DNA from: Bugula neritina
Lineage: Eukaryota > Bryozoa > Gymnolaemata > Cheilostomatida > Bugulidae
Reading direction: 5' to 3'
Assembly: GCA_964035545.1 (NCBI GenBank)
Contig: OZ037769.1
Coordinates: forward strand, 9,711,429 to 9,775,428
Length of the DNA: 64,000 nt
Shown: positions 30,081 to 41,079 of the stretch, piece after piece
Numbering within the stretch: position 1 is the stretch's first letter
Layout of the letters: the number at the start of each line of letters is the position of its first letter
Position numbers and translations under genes: made by a program
Notes under the pieces: generated by a model
The model's database searches: none
The model's input: the letters and a program-made list of their open reading frames with translations, nothing else
What the model was told of the DNA's origin: nothing

Positions 30081-30919
30081 CTACTGAAATATGTTGCAAA
30101 CCACTGAAACATACTGCGATATACTGCAACAAAATAAAATATACTGTAACACACTAAACGATACTGCAAAATGCTGAAATATACTGTAACATACTAAAAC
30201 ATACTGCAACATTCTGAAATATACTGCAACATATCGAAGTATATAGTAATATACGAACATGTACTATAACATACCGAAACATACTGAAACATCCTGAAAC
30301 ATACTGAAATATACTAGAACATACCGAAACATACTGCAACATAAAGAATTATAATGTAACACACTGAATTATACGGCAAAATACTGGATTATGTTGTAAC
30401 ATACTGAAGCATACTGTAACATATTGAAATATACTGCAACATACTGAAAAATACTGCAACATACTGCAACATACTGAAATACACGGTAAGATATTGAACT
30501 ACACTGCAACACATTGGAATATACTGCAAAATACCAGAATATATGGTAACCTACTGAAATGAGTTGCAAACTACTGAAATATACTGCAACATACTGCAAC
30601 ATAATGAAATATACTGTACTACACTGAAAAATAATGCAAAATACTGAAATATACTGTAACATACTGAAACATACTGCAACATACTGAACTATACTGCAAC
30701 ATACTGAAATATACTGCAAGTTACGGCAGCATACTGAATTACACTGTAACGTACTGAAATACACTGTAACATATTGAAATAAACTGCAACACATTGAAAT
30801 ATACTGCAACACACTGAAACATACGGCAACCTACTGAAATATACTGCGAGACATTGAAATATATTGCAACATAGTGAAGTATGCTGTAGCATACTGAAAT
30901 ACACTGCAACTCACTGAAA

Positions 30920-31940
30920 TATAGTGCAATATACGGAAATGTACTGTAACATGCTGAAATATACTGTAACACACTGAAGTATACTGTAATATACAGTAAT
31001 GTACTGTAGAATATTGAAACATACTGAAACATACTGCAACATACTGAAACATACTGAGACATACTGAAACATACCGCAACAAACCGAAATATTCGGTAAC
31101 ATACTGAAATATACTAGAACATACCGAAACATATTGGAACATGAAAAAATATACTGTAACACACTGAAATATACGGCAAAACACTGGATTATGTTGTATC
31201 ATACTGAAGCATACTGTAACATATTGAAATATATTGCAACATACTGAAAAACACTGCAACATAGCGAAATACACTGCAACATTTTGAAATACACTGTAAT
31301 ATTTTGAAATACACTGCAACACATTGATAAATACTGCAACATACTGAAGTATACTGCGAGACATTGAAATATACTGCCACATAATCAAATATGCTGTAGC
31401 ATACTGAAATACACTGCAACTCACTGAAATATAGTGCAATATACGGAAATGTACTGTAACATGCTGAAACATACTGTAACACACTGAAGTATACTGTAAT
31501 ATACAGTAATGTACTGTAGAATATTGAAACATACTGAAACATACTGCAACATACTGAAACATACTGAGACATACTGAAACATACCGCAACAAACCGAAAT
31601 ATTCGGTAACATACTGAAATATACTAGAACATACCGAAACATATTGCAACATGAAAAAATATACTGTAACACACTGAAATATACGGCAAAACACTGGATT
31701 ATGTTGTAACATACTGAAGCATACTGTAACATATTGAAATATACTGCAACATACTGAAAAACACTGCAACATACCGAAATACACTGCAACATTTTGAAAT
31801 ACACTGTAATATTTTGAAATACACTGCAACACATTGAAAAATACTGCAACATACTGAAGTATACTGCGAGACATTGAAATATACTGCCACATAATGAAAT
31901 ATGCTGTAGCATACTGAAATACACTGCAACACATTGAAGT
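30920..31940 (+). repeat. 510-bp tandem duplication inside HOR-3
   Basis: The landmark AGTAATGTACTGTAGAATAT lies near 30996 and 31506, and again near 42401 and 42911, each time 510 bp (51 monomers) apart. The long minus-strand open frame at 30831-31982 is this duplication read through, not a gene. Confidence 0.85.
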
Positions 31941-32969
31941 ATACTGTACTATACAGAAATGTACTGTAACATACTGAAACATTTGTCAACATACTGAAAT
32001 GTACTGCAACATGCTGAAATACACTGCACCACATTGAAATATACTGCAACATACCGAAATATATGGTAACCTACTGAAATATGTTGCAAACCACTGAAAC
32101 ATACTGCGATATACTGCAACAAAATAAAATATACTGTAACACACTAAACGATACTGCAAAATGCTGAAATATACTGTAACATACTAAAACATACTGCAAC
32201 ATTCTGAAATATACTGCAACATATCGAAGTATATAGTAATATACGAACATGTACTATAACATACCGAAACATACTGAAACATCCTGAAACATACTGAAAT
32301 ATACTAGAACATACCGAAACATACTGCAACATAAAGAATTATAATGTAACACACTGAATTATACGGCAAAATACTGGATTATGTTGTAACATACTGAAGC
32401 ATACTGTAACATATTGAAATATACTGCAACATACTGAAAAATACTGCAACATACTGCAACATACTGAAATACACGGTAAGATATTGAACTACACTGCAAC
32501 ACATTGGAATATACTGCAAAATACCAGAATATATGGTAACCTACTGAAATGAGTTGCAAACTACTGAAATATACTGCAACATACTGCAACATAATGAAAT
32601 ATACTGTACTACACTGAAAAATAATGCAAAATACTGAAATATACTGTAACATACTGAAACATACTGCAACATACTGAACTATACTGCAACATACTGAAAT
32701 ATACTGCAAGTTACGGCAGCATACTGAATTACACTGTAACGTACTGAAATACACTGTAACATATTGTAATAAACTGCAACACATTGAAATATACTGCAAC
32801 ACACTGAAACATACGGCAACCTACTGAAATATACTGCGAGACATTGAAATATATTGCAACATAGTGAAGTATGCTGTAGCATACTGAAATACACTGCAAC
32901 TCACTGAAATATAGTGCAATATACGGAAATGTACTGTAACATGCTGAAATATACTGTAACACACTGAAG

Positions 32970-32971
32970 TA
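32970..32971 (+). repeat. Left TA target duplication of the 9.4-kb element
   Basis: Uninterrupted Sat1 copies read ACACTGAAGTATACTG. Here the left flank ends ...GAAGTA, and the right flank resumes with TATACTG at 42386. A TA is therefore duplicated. Confidence 0.85.
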
Positions 32972-32994
32972 CACAGCATAGTTAAGGTCAACCC
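32972..32994 (+). repeat. Left terminal inverted repeat of the 9.4-kb element
   Basis: CACAGCATAG followed by TTAAGGTCAACCC. It differs from the inverse of the right end at positions 7, 9, 10, 20 and 23. Confidence 0.82.
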
Positions 32995-33093
32995 ACTGCA
33001 AAAATCATCTCGTAATCTAGTCTCAGTTCCTATATGCTAATGCTCTGTGGGCGGCATGCGTATTGCCTACTTGTTATAATTTAGCATGAGGTT
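32994..33093 (+). repeat. Module A in the 9.4-kb element, homologous to 28427-28535
   Basis: This segment lies directly inside the left terminal repeat and aligns with the left part of the hAT-like element (core 33047-33074 against 28489-28516, two mismatches in 28). Two elements with different ends and different target duplications therefore carry the same internal segment, at similar distances from their left ends. Confidence 0.8.
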
Positions 33094-36000
33094 GAACAAT
33101 TGCCAACAAACCATCACATTAGCTAGGGCTGTGCCTATATTTCCATTGCAACTATTATCACTATCTATTGAGCAAGCACGTGGTCGTGGCACGCCTCAGC
33201 ATCACATTATTATTACAACAGGCTAGTGCATGGTTCATTTCATGTACAATATACTTGATGCGCAAAGGAAGATGATTTTCATAACTTCTGTTCAGCGAAC
33301 AATGTAAAACTATTTTAGATTCTGGAAGCAAGCTAAATGTTTATACTTTTACTCAATATTTAGGCCTATCTATTTGGCTAGTCTAATGAAATCATTATTG
33401 ACTACAACTTTTGAAATGATAACGCAGATTTTATTTAAATAAACTAGAATGCAGATGCAACAAATAGTTTAGAGAGATGCTCTTTTCTCAAAACATAATG
33501 TTTTCAGGCTAGACTATTTATATATATCTGCTCAATACTATTGACTGACCTTAAACCAATAATACCTTTATTATTAAAATCATTTTTAGTTGCACCAACT
33601 AAAAGCTAAAATTGACTTCTTAGTGAGGACTCTTACTATCAGTTACAGACAGCCCAATAGCTTAGCATAGTAAAGAGACTTGCGTAGGTAAGATAGTTAT
33701 GTGTGTGCGAATTTATTGGTAGCTGTAAGGGGCAGATATGCAGTATTTTGTGTGACTGCTTTGAGTTTGGGTAAAGGATTTGATTGCTGCAAGTTTCTAA
33801 TAAAGCTATAGTACTTGTGTTGTCCCTTTGGTACTAGTATAAGCATTAATCAACACTCATTGAAGTGAGTTGAAACTTATATATAAAAGGTTAGAACGTG
33901 AGCCTGTGCTATAAATATTCTATTTGCTTCCTGTTGTATATACAGTCTAAACTCTGAAAGGTCCAATCAAGCCTACATGGCTTCTAGCTGAATGTCCAAA
34001 TTAACTATGAGCTATATCTTGTTGCTCAACACTGGGCTACTGGGCTACTGTGTACTGCTGGCAACTGCTAACGCGGTGTTCACTCAAGCATGATATCATG
34101 GACTTGTATACCAACTCAGAGCCAAGATTATTAACTGTTTTATGTTTCTAAATTTAGCATCTAATAGAAAAAGCTGTGTCTAGTACGTTAAACTGACTGA
34201 CACCATGCTTGCCCGAGTTAAACAGTCAAGATGAAAAGTTTTAATCTTAGCTAGGCAAGAATTGACATTTTGAAAAGAAAGCCTCCTTAAGATAAAATAA
34301 AAGATATCCATTGTGGATTCAGATTTTTTTCCAGTCTGATAGGTGTCATTTAATAAGCTCAAATATTAGCAATGCATTAGCCTATCTGCTATATTTTAAT
34401 ACTGCAGACATAATATTCCATAAACAAAATTGACTTAAGAATTTAGGCATGTGTAACAAATCAACCAGATTTATTTAAACACTAAATAGCCATTACTAAA
34501 GATCACAACAAAAATCAGTGTGGATCTTAAAGCATAACATAATTATTTTATATCTGTATGATCAGGCATAGAAGTAACAAGTTCAATAAATAAATTGAAC
34601 ATGCAGAAGGTATAACAGTTGTGAACTATTGTGAAGGAGCAAGTCAGGTCTTTTTATAGAAATATATCCTATAAGTATATTACAAACATGGGGGAAATAA
34701 TAGGTTAGTTTCCTAATTATTTTTCTCAAACGTTAAATAATAAATAATGGCAAGACTGACTTTGTAAAGAAGCAGAATCTATAGAAAATTAAGCTGCAAA
34801 AGCCTAACCAAAAGACACATTGCTAGGGTGATTAGTCCTAACGGTTATTTTAAGTTTAATTTTAGTTTTTATATCCTTTGATAAAAGTCCTATTTCCACA
34901 GGTAGAGTCTTGAGATATAGGTGTCAATTGTAGAGTATTATCCTTTTTGAATATAAAAAAAAGAGTAGAGTGGAGTAGAGAATCTAAAGATCCTATAAGA
35001 GCTGCAGCTGACATTATAGAAAGGATGTCCTGAGTAGAGATATACTAGCATTTCTTTGACAAAACCTGATCATTTATAGTAGTCCACTTCATCTAAAATA
35101 CAAATACCAGTTTTCTCAATACATGCAAAAGTAATTTCCAACATTTTCAATTTGAATTAACATGCTCATACACCACAGTTAGTACTATAATAGTCTATAT
35201 TTTGTAACATCTACTTATACCGTAATTACATAAAAGCTGCTGGTAACTGTTTAAAAGACACAGCTCATAATTAAAATTATTAGGTTGAATGCTCCCTTAA
35301 GATTGCATTTTTCAAATAATTCCCCATTATATATGGCCTACATGATGACTATACAATTCTTTTGAAACATATGCATTCCTTACATTTTAAGTTGGTCACT
35401 CAATGTAAATGTAATTTGGTATGCTGCAAGTATAAGTACAATTAGAATTCCTCAACAGAAACTCTTCAGTGCAAAAATATATTTTCTATGTGACTATACT
35501 CAACCACAGAACTCTAAATAATTTGAAAAAAGTTATGGCCAGTAATAAATTTGGATAATTTTCTTAAAGTTAATTACATAATTATAATAATAAAACCAAC
35601 TGACAATTTTGATCTAGTTTTACATCACTATGACTATTAGTATTACTATGCATTTATTGAACATAAAACTCAAACTTGAAGTTTAGTGATACTGCACAAT
35701 GCTAATAATAATACAGTTATAATAGTAATAGTAATACACAGTATAGGCCTACTGTAATATACTAATAGTACAACTAAACAAATACTATAAAATTAAGTAT
35801 AATTGTTAAATTATTGCTTGCAAGCAATATAAAATAAAAATATGTGAATTTGCTGAAGGAGGCAGTAGTACTCACTTACCCTTGAAGTTAAACTCCTAAA
35901 GTTAATCAAAGTACACACCTTCATCCTAGGTTCGAGAGGTAAGAGATGTTCTTCACTCAATTTTATCATAATAATCCCATCGCCAGTTGGCACGTTCACT

Positions 36001-36947
36001 TTGCAGATTGTAATTTAATATCGAATATTTTATTTACTGAGCTAGCTTTTACTAGTAACATATCAATCTGGGCGAGATCACCAACGCTTATAGCTACGTA
36101 TTATATTACACAGAGCGGTTTATTTGAAGGCAGCGCACTGCAGCTGTAGAATGACTAGGGTAGCCTATCCAGGAGTGGATGTAAATTATAAACGTTCTAC
36201 GTGCTTTTTGAAAGCATTATAGTGATAGCATGCAATTTAGTCATTGATATAAAATTAAAGATATTGTTTTAAAAATAATGACTTACTTAAAAAACAGTTA
36301 TTTATTTATTTTATTATTGTTTTTTAAAAAAAAATAATTGGTAAAGTTTTGAACACCCCTAATAATACCACAACTATATTCCACTCCTTTAGTTGTAACC
36401 TAATTAGATTAGAAGTCACATCTTCAATACAAACAAGCTAGGCTTAGTATTTCTGATGTCTGTATACTGCTGCATTAGCTTTAAAGTTTAAACTGTAGTG
36501 AAGCTCTAGTAGACTGAAAGTGCAAAACCTAGTAAGCTACCAACACTATAAATTGTTATAAGCGAGTAAAGGAAATGAACAGTATATGTGTACAGAAACT
36601 TGTACTCAAATACACGAACACCATAGTTATGGTTATTTGAGATGCAGTTGTATTAAAAAAAAATTGTGAATTGAATACTCATTATAGACATTACATCATG
36701 CTGAATCGGGTTACATATTTGACTATATTTAAAGCTGTTTTTATAAAATAACTTAACTAAGTTACTTATCAGTGACAAGTAATATAGCATTTAAATTCAA
36801 ACCATGAGCTCATTTCAGCTAAAAATAGCAGCACCTTGTCACTGCACATAAATGGCTGGCCACTGTTTGAGCCATTAGCAAAATGGCTTACAGCTATTGC
36901 AAGCCTGCTACATGAAAGAATTATGTATCAATCAGAAACTTCTCATT
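33094..36947. other. AT-rich interior of the 9.4-kb element, left part; no gene recognised
   Basis: Mostly AT-rich, with short frames on both strands and none with a recognisable domain. Small features: a TATA-like TATATAAAAGG near 33880; a GA-rich stretch near 34970; a TAA/TAG-rich microsatellite-like run at about 35700-35790; and a locally more GC-balanced stretch at 35860-36170. In that stretch a minus-strand frame without a strong start is followed by a splice-donor-like GGGTAAGTGAG (complement of about 35866-35880). None of this is enough to call a gene. Confidence 0.5.
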
Positions 36948-37756
36948 CAATAGACCATGTAAGATTGGTACATTTACTACCTTGTACCATTTCTAGAATA
37001 CTCACCACTATAACTTATATAAACTTCTGCAAGTTCAAATGCAAAATGCATACTTCTAGGAAATAGCTGTGCAACTTTTATTACATGCATTATTTTATTT
37101 CATATCTTGAATTTATGAATCATGAGTTCATTTTTCAAAATGTTTAATTTAAGTGCTTAAAAAATGCAAATAAAAAGTACAAGTTTAAAAAAATACCCTG
37201 GTGCAAATTGACCACAGCCCCAGCTGTTTTGGCAAAACACATTTAATGACATTTTCATTGACATAGTGGTAAATGGGCTGGTTGTTTTTGGCAGATGAGT
37301 AGCACGCTGGCTGGCTGCAACTTTATACAATTCTGATTGGCTGGACTCTACATGACCAGCTAATGATTGTATCTGATTGGCCTAATAATTCATTTGCATT
37401 TGAAAATGTAGAGTCTTATATAAGTTATAGTGGTGATATTTTAGAGTTGGTACACACCCATTTTTGGTTGAGTTTTATAGTCTGATCATGCTGTAGTCAT
37501 CTACAATACTTCAGTGTATGGGGAAATTATTAGTATTACGAAATCTGTTTTGGCTTATATTGCTATGCCAGTTTTCTGACTTAGTTTTTCATCAACTATA
37601 TGCAGGCTGTTATAACTTCGGTGATTTCATCAGAGGTAGACATTACTTGGCCTTAGAACATCAAATCAACCAGTGCTGTTACTTGGTTGTATTGTAAAGC
37701 AGTAGTGAGAGCATAGCACATTAGCACAGTCACCAAGCTGCAATGGCAGTGGCCAC
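36948..37756 (+). repeat. Left arm (about 0.8 kb) of a long inverted repeat
   Basis: The arm begins CAATAGACCATGTAAG and runs to about GCAATGGCAGTGGCCACAC. Its reverse complement is found at 40292-41079. The outer about 630 bp match closely with scattered substitutions and small indels; the inner about 180 bp are more diverged but still align (for example GGTGATTTCATC and GCATAGCACA in both). The arms are separated by about 2.5 kb. No clear target duplication was found at the outer ends, so the superfamily is open. It could be an element with long terminal inverted repeats, a foldback-type element, or an inverted segmental duplication. Confidence 0.88.
36983..37455. repeat. Inner inverted repeat (about 473 bp) within the left arm
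   Basis: TCACCACTATAACTTATATAA at 37002-37022 is perfectly inverted at 37416-37436. The similarity continues outward through TCTANAAT to TGTACCA, and inward to TTCAAATGCAAA. The result is a MITE-sized palindromic unit inside the larger arm. Confidence 0.85.
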
Positions 37757-38535
37757 ACTAAACTCACCAGTTTTATTAAAATATCTTATGTAAAGCACTT
37801 AAATACACTAGCCTAGTCTGTTAGTATGTAGAGCAGTAACACAGTTACAGCAGTCACACCACCCCTCTCTATCCTGTCTACCAAGTACAGAGGTTGCAAA
37901 AATGATAATCATTTCATGATTTAGTTTTAAATCAATGCATATTACTGAATACATTCTCATGGTCTGATTACTTTGCGCTTCAGTTTACTTTAATATAATT
38001 ATTTAAAAAATTGCTTCACACGCATATTACAAATGCATGAACCTACGCTAACCATAAGTTATTTGCTTGTGTACTCACTACTATTTTTTTTAAATTTATA
38101 TAGCATTAGCTTTTTTAATCAATCACATATTAATCTGCAAGAGTTTAATTGCACAGATAATGTAGACATTTTGTATAAAAATTAGTATTAACATGTAATG
38201 CCTTGCATGTGGGTCTATATTGCCAGTTGGTATCATCACCATATAATACCATGTTGATAACCCTTTCTTGTATATGATTTACTTAGCGAAACAGCATGAT
38301 TATCCTACAAATGTAATGACATTAGCCATGGGACAATATAGTCTAGAATCTATAGACTCTAGATTCTTTTAACTGTGAAGTAATCAGCCTCAAACCATTG
38401 CTGGATGAAGTGCCTACACTTAGCTGTGAAGCTACTGCAATAACATCAACAATTTTACTAATGAGTTTTCAATACATGTTTTAGTCAGTTGGGTAAAATA
38501 CAAAGGTTCTCTGGTATGCTAGAATAAATGGTGAT
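37757..38535. other. Spacer of the long inverted repeat, left of the solo LTR
   Basis: AT-rich sequence without a recognisable gene. Overlapping short hairpins lie at 38340-38367 (AGTCTA/TAGACT and AGAATCT/AGATTCT). Confidence 0.55.
38531..38535 (+). repeat. Left 5-bp target duplication (GTGAT) of the solo LTR
   Basis: GTGAT precedes the LTR and is repeated at 39083-39087. Confidence 0.85.
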
Positions 38536-39082
38536 TGTCACAAAACTGTTGGTAGCAGTGTGACGAGTTCGAAAAGTCTGGTAGTCAGAAGTGTATAGAC
38601 AAGTAGTATACAGCTTGCTAATCCAGTTGTGAATAAATAGAGTTGTGAATATAAGTATACTTTATTTCTCTAGTAAGATATGCACAGATGAATGTATTAA
38701 AATGAACTCCAAGAATGAACTTATAAAAAGGAACTCATTCGTAAACACAACTGCCTCAGTATTTATAGTAAACAAAACACTCTAGAACATTCTCAAGCAT
38801 TCCAGTATAGAAGATTCTAGTAGAAAACATTCCCGCATGCCAATACTATTTATAGAAAATCAAAACAAAACAAAACATTGGAATTTCCATGGTTATTTCG
38901 CAATTATTGCGCAACACCTTGTTTACATTGCTGGGCAGTAGTTAACATGACTAATGAAAACAATAACAATGAACAATGACCCATCTCTTTCATCAGTCTA
39001 GAATATTTATGAACATTCCTGTATAATCATTAGGAAAAACCCGGTAAGTTTATAGGTATATGTACACTCAGAATTTGTGACA
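38536..39082. mobile_element. Solo LTR of a retrotransposon, 547 bp
   Basis: The segment starts TGTCACAAAACTG and ends CAGAATTTGTGACA, giving TG...CA ends inside short inverted repeats (TGTCACAAA / TTTGTGACA). It is flanked by a perfect 5-bp duplication GTGAT. An AATAAA-type signal lies near 38632. These are the usual marks of an LTR left after recombination between the two LTRs of a Gypsy, BEL/Pao or Copia element; the superfamily cannot be told without internal sequence. It lies in the spacer of the long inverted repeat, so it is probably a later insertion. Confidence 0.87.
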
Positions 39083-39087
39083 GTGAT
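39083..39087 (+). repeat. Right 5-bp target duplication (GTGAT) of the solo LTR
   Basis: Identical to 38531-38535; the sequence continues TAAACATTGG. Confidence 0.85.
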
Positions 39088-40291
39088 TAAACATTGGATT
39101 TGATGAACATTTTTTTCTTATTGTGTGATGCAACATGATAGTTACAAAGAAATTGCTGATCCCACTAAAACTGTAATGAAGGCATTATATTTCAACACTG
39201 ACTGCATACAACATTGCTACCAACAAAATATTATCCATATATGAGGCTGTATTTTGCAAAAATAAGCATCGAGTCTGAGCTGCCATTTTCTTTCACCCAA
39301 AAACCATTAATATCAGACTTTAACTTACAAAGCATAGTGGTATAGCACATGCATATACAATAGCACACCAAAAAAATATATTAAAGTGCTACACTTTATT
39401 GGTTACCAAAGGTAGCTGCAGAAAGCACAGCAGACTATTATAATATTTTCTAAAAGAGATGCAAACAGTAAGCTTACACCTCCAGGACTATTTAGGATAT
39501 CAAGTCCTTTATGGTTGATTGCTCTTTTAACCTGGATTCTAAGGATATAGCAATTAATTTAGTTTAGAGTTACTGCATTCTAGACAGTTGAAAATGGCCT
39601 TTCTTTCCAGGTGGCATGGCTAGGAAATAAGTAAATACTGTAGGAAGATCGCCATGTAGTAGAAATAGGTGTGCTCCGGAAGCACTATAGTGAAGTTTTA
39701 ATGGCTGGCATATGGTATTGGATACTATAGCCCTCGGAATGTTTTTGTCATCTTCCTGCCTCAATGGTGGTTGATGATTACTTTGAGTGAGGAAAAACAT
39801 GTATTGAAAACTCATTAGTATAGCTTCAGAGCTAGGTGCAGATATTTGCTCGAACAATGACTTGAGACTGAGAAGCTCACGTTAAATATCACTTAAAAAT
39901 GAAGCAAGCTGCTAACAAAATTACTTCATAGTTGAAAAAACTGGACTATATTGTCCTATGGCTGATGGCATTGCATTTGTGGGATAAACATGCTGTTTCA
40001 CTAAGTAAATAATGTACAAAATAGTCATGATACCAAGTAACAGTGTAGACTAGCATGCTAAGCACTACAGGTTAAAGCTCATTTTTATATAAATCGTCTA
40101 TGTTGTCTATTGCTAAAAGCTGTGCATTTTAACCCCTGCAAATAAATATGCAACCAAGTTAAAAAAATTACTGTTGTAATTTTTTTAAGTAAAATAATGG
40201 TGGGTACATAAGCTACTAATTTATGCTTAGCACATGCTTATACATGTGTTCGTCAGTGTGCTGTAAATATATGCTAGTGATGATAAATATG
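39088..40291. other. Spacer of the long inverted repeat, right of the solo LTR
   Basis: AT-rich sequence. A minus-strand frame of 95 codons (39570-39857) has ordinary amino-acid composition but no recognised motif, and is probably chance. A short AT hairpin (AAAAAAATTAC/GTAATTTTTTT) lies at about 40160-40187. Confidence 0.5.
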
Positions 40292-41079
40292 GTGCAGCAC
40301 TGCCATTACAGTGCGCTGACTGTGCTATGCTATTGCTACTGTTTTGCAATAGTAACAACAGTGTTTGATTTGCTGCACCTAAACAGTGTCTACCTTCGAT
40401 GAAATCACCTAAGTTATATAGCTGCCTATGGTTTATTACAAACCAAGCCAGAAAACTGGCATAGCAATATAAGCCAAAACAGATTTCGTAATACTAATAA
40501 TTTCCCCATACACTGAAGTATTGTAGATGACTACAGCATGATCAGACTATAAAACTCAACCAAAAATGGGTGTGTACCAACTCTAAAATATCACCACTAT
40601 AACTTATATAAAACTCTACATTTTCAAATGCAAATGAATTATTAGGCCAATCATATACAATCATTAGCTGGTCAGGTAGAGTCCAGCCAATCAGAATTGT
40701 ATAAAGTTGCAGCCAGCCAGCGTGCTACTCATCTGCCAAAAACAACCAGCCCATTTACCACTATGTCAATGAAAATGTCATTAAATGTGTTTTGCCAAAA
40801 CAGCTGGGGCTGTGGTCAATTTGCACCAGGGTATTTTTTTAAACTTGTACTTTTTATTTGCATTTTTTAAGCACTTGAATTAAACATTTTGAAAAATGAA
40901 CTCATGTTTCATAAATTTAAGATATGAAATAAAATAATGCATGTAATAAAAGTTGCACAGCTATTTCCTAGAAGTATGCATTTTGCATTTGAACTTGCAG
41001 AAGTTTATATAAGTTATAGTCGTGAGTATTCTAGAATTGGTACAAGGTAGTAAATGTACCAATCTTACATGGTCTATTG
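40292..41079 (-). repeat. Right arm (about 0.8 kb) of the long inverted repeat
   Basis: Reverse complement of 36948-37756, ending CATGGTCTATTG. Divergence is a few percent over most of the arm and larger at the inner end. The inner inverted repeat is present here too (40591-40611 and 41005-41025, the second with one substitution). Confidence 0.88.

Larger units (their letters stand above)
30073..32971 (+). repeat. Sat1 block between the two insertions, 1,990-bp HOR-3
   Basis: Ten-base monomers continue in the same orientation. Marker blocks recur at 1,990 bp: 30154/32144, 30369/32359 and 30689/32679. The anchor AACATTTGTC lies at 28203, 31978 and 43384. The spacing 28203-31978 is 3,775, which becomes 1,990 after removing 1,785 (hAT element plus one duplication). 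The spacing 31978-43384 is 11,406, which becomes 1,990 after removing 9,416 (TA element plus TA). Each unit holds a nested 510-bp tandem duplication. Confidence 0.93.

Noticed and set aside
30831-31982. A 383-codon open frame on the minus strand, and well over a hundred shorter ones across Sat1
   Set aside because: They have a 10-residue period created by the 10-bp monomer, occur in all minus frames, often lack an ATG start, and recur at HOR distances. They are stop-poor repeat sequence, not genes.
33880-33890. TATA box (TATATAAAAGG) as promoter of a gene
   Set aside because: The sequence is very AT-rich and no coding region follows, so a TATA-like string is expected by chance.
36836-37066. 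76-codon plus-strand frame
   Set aside because: It runs into the inverted-repeat arm and its nested palindrome; no recognised domain and no conservation signal.
39570-39857. 95-codon minus-strand frame as a captured host exon
   Set aside because: Composition is plausible but no motif was recognised, and it lies between transposon-derived segments; chance is as likely.
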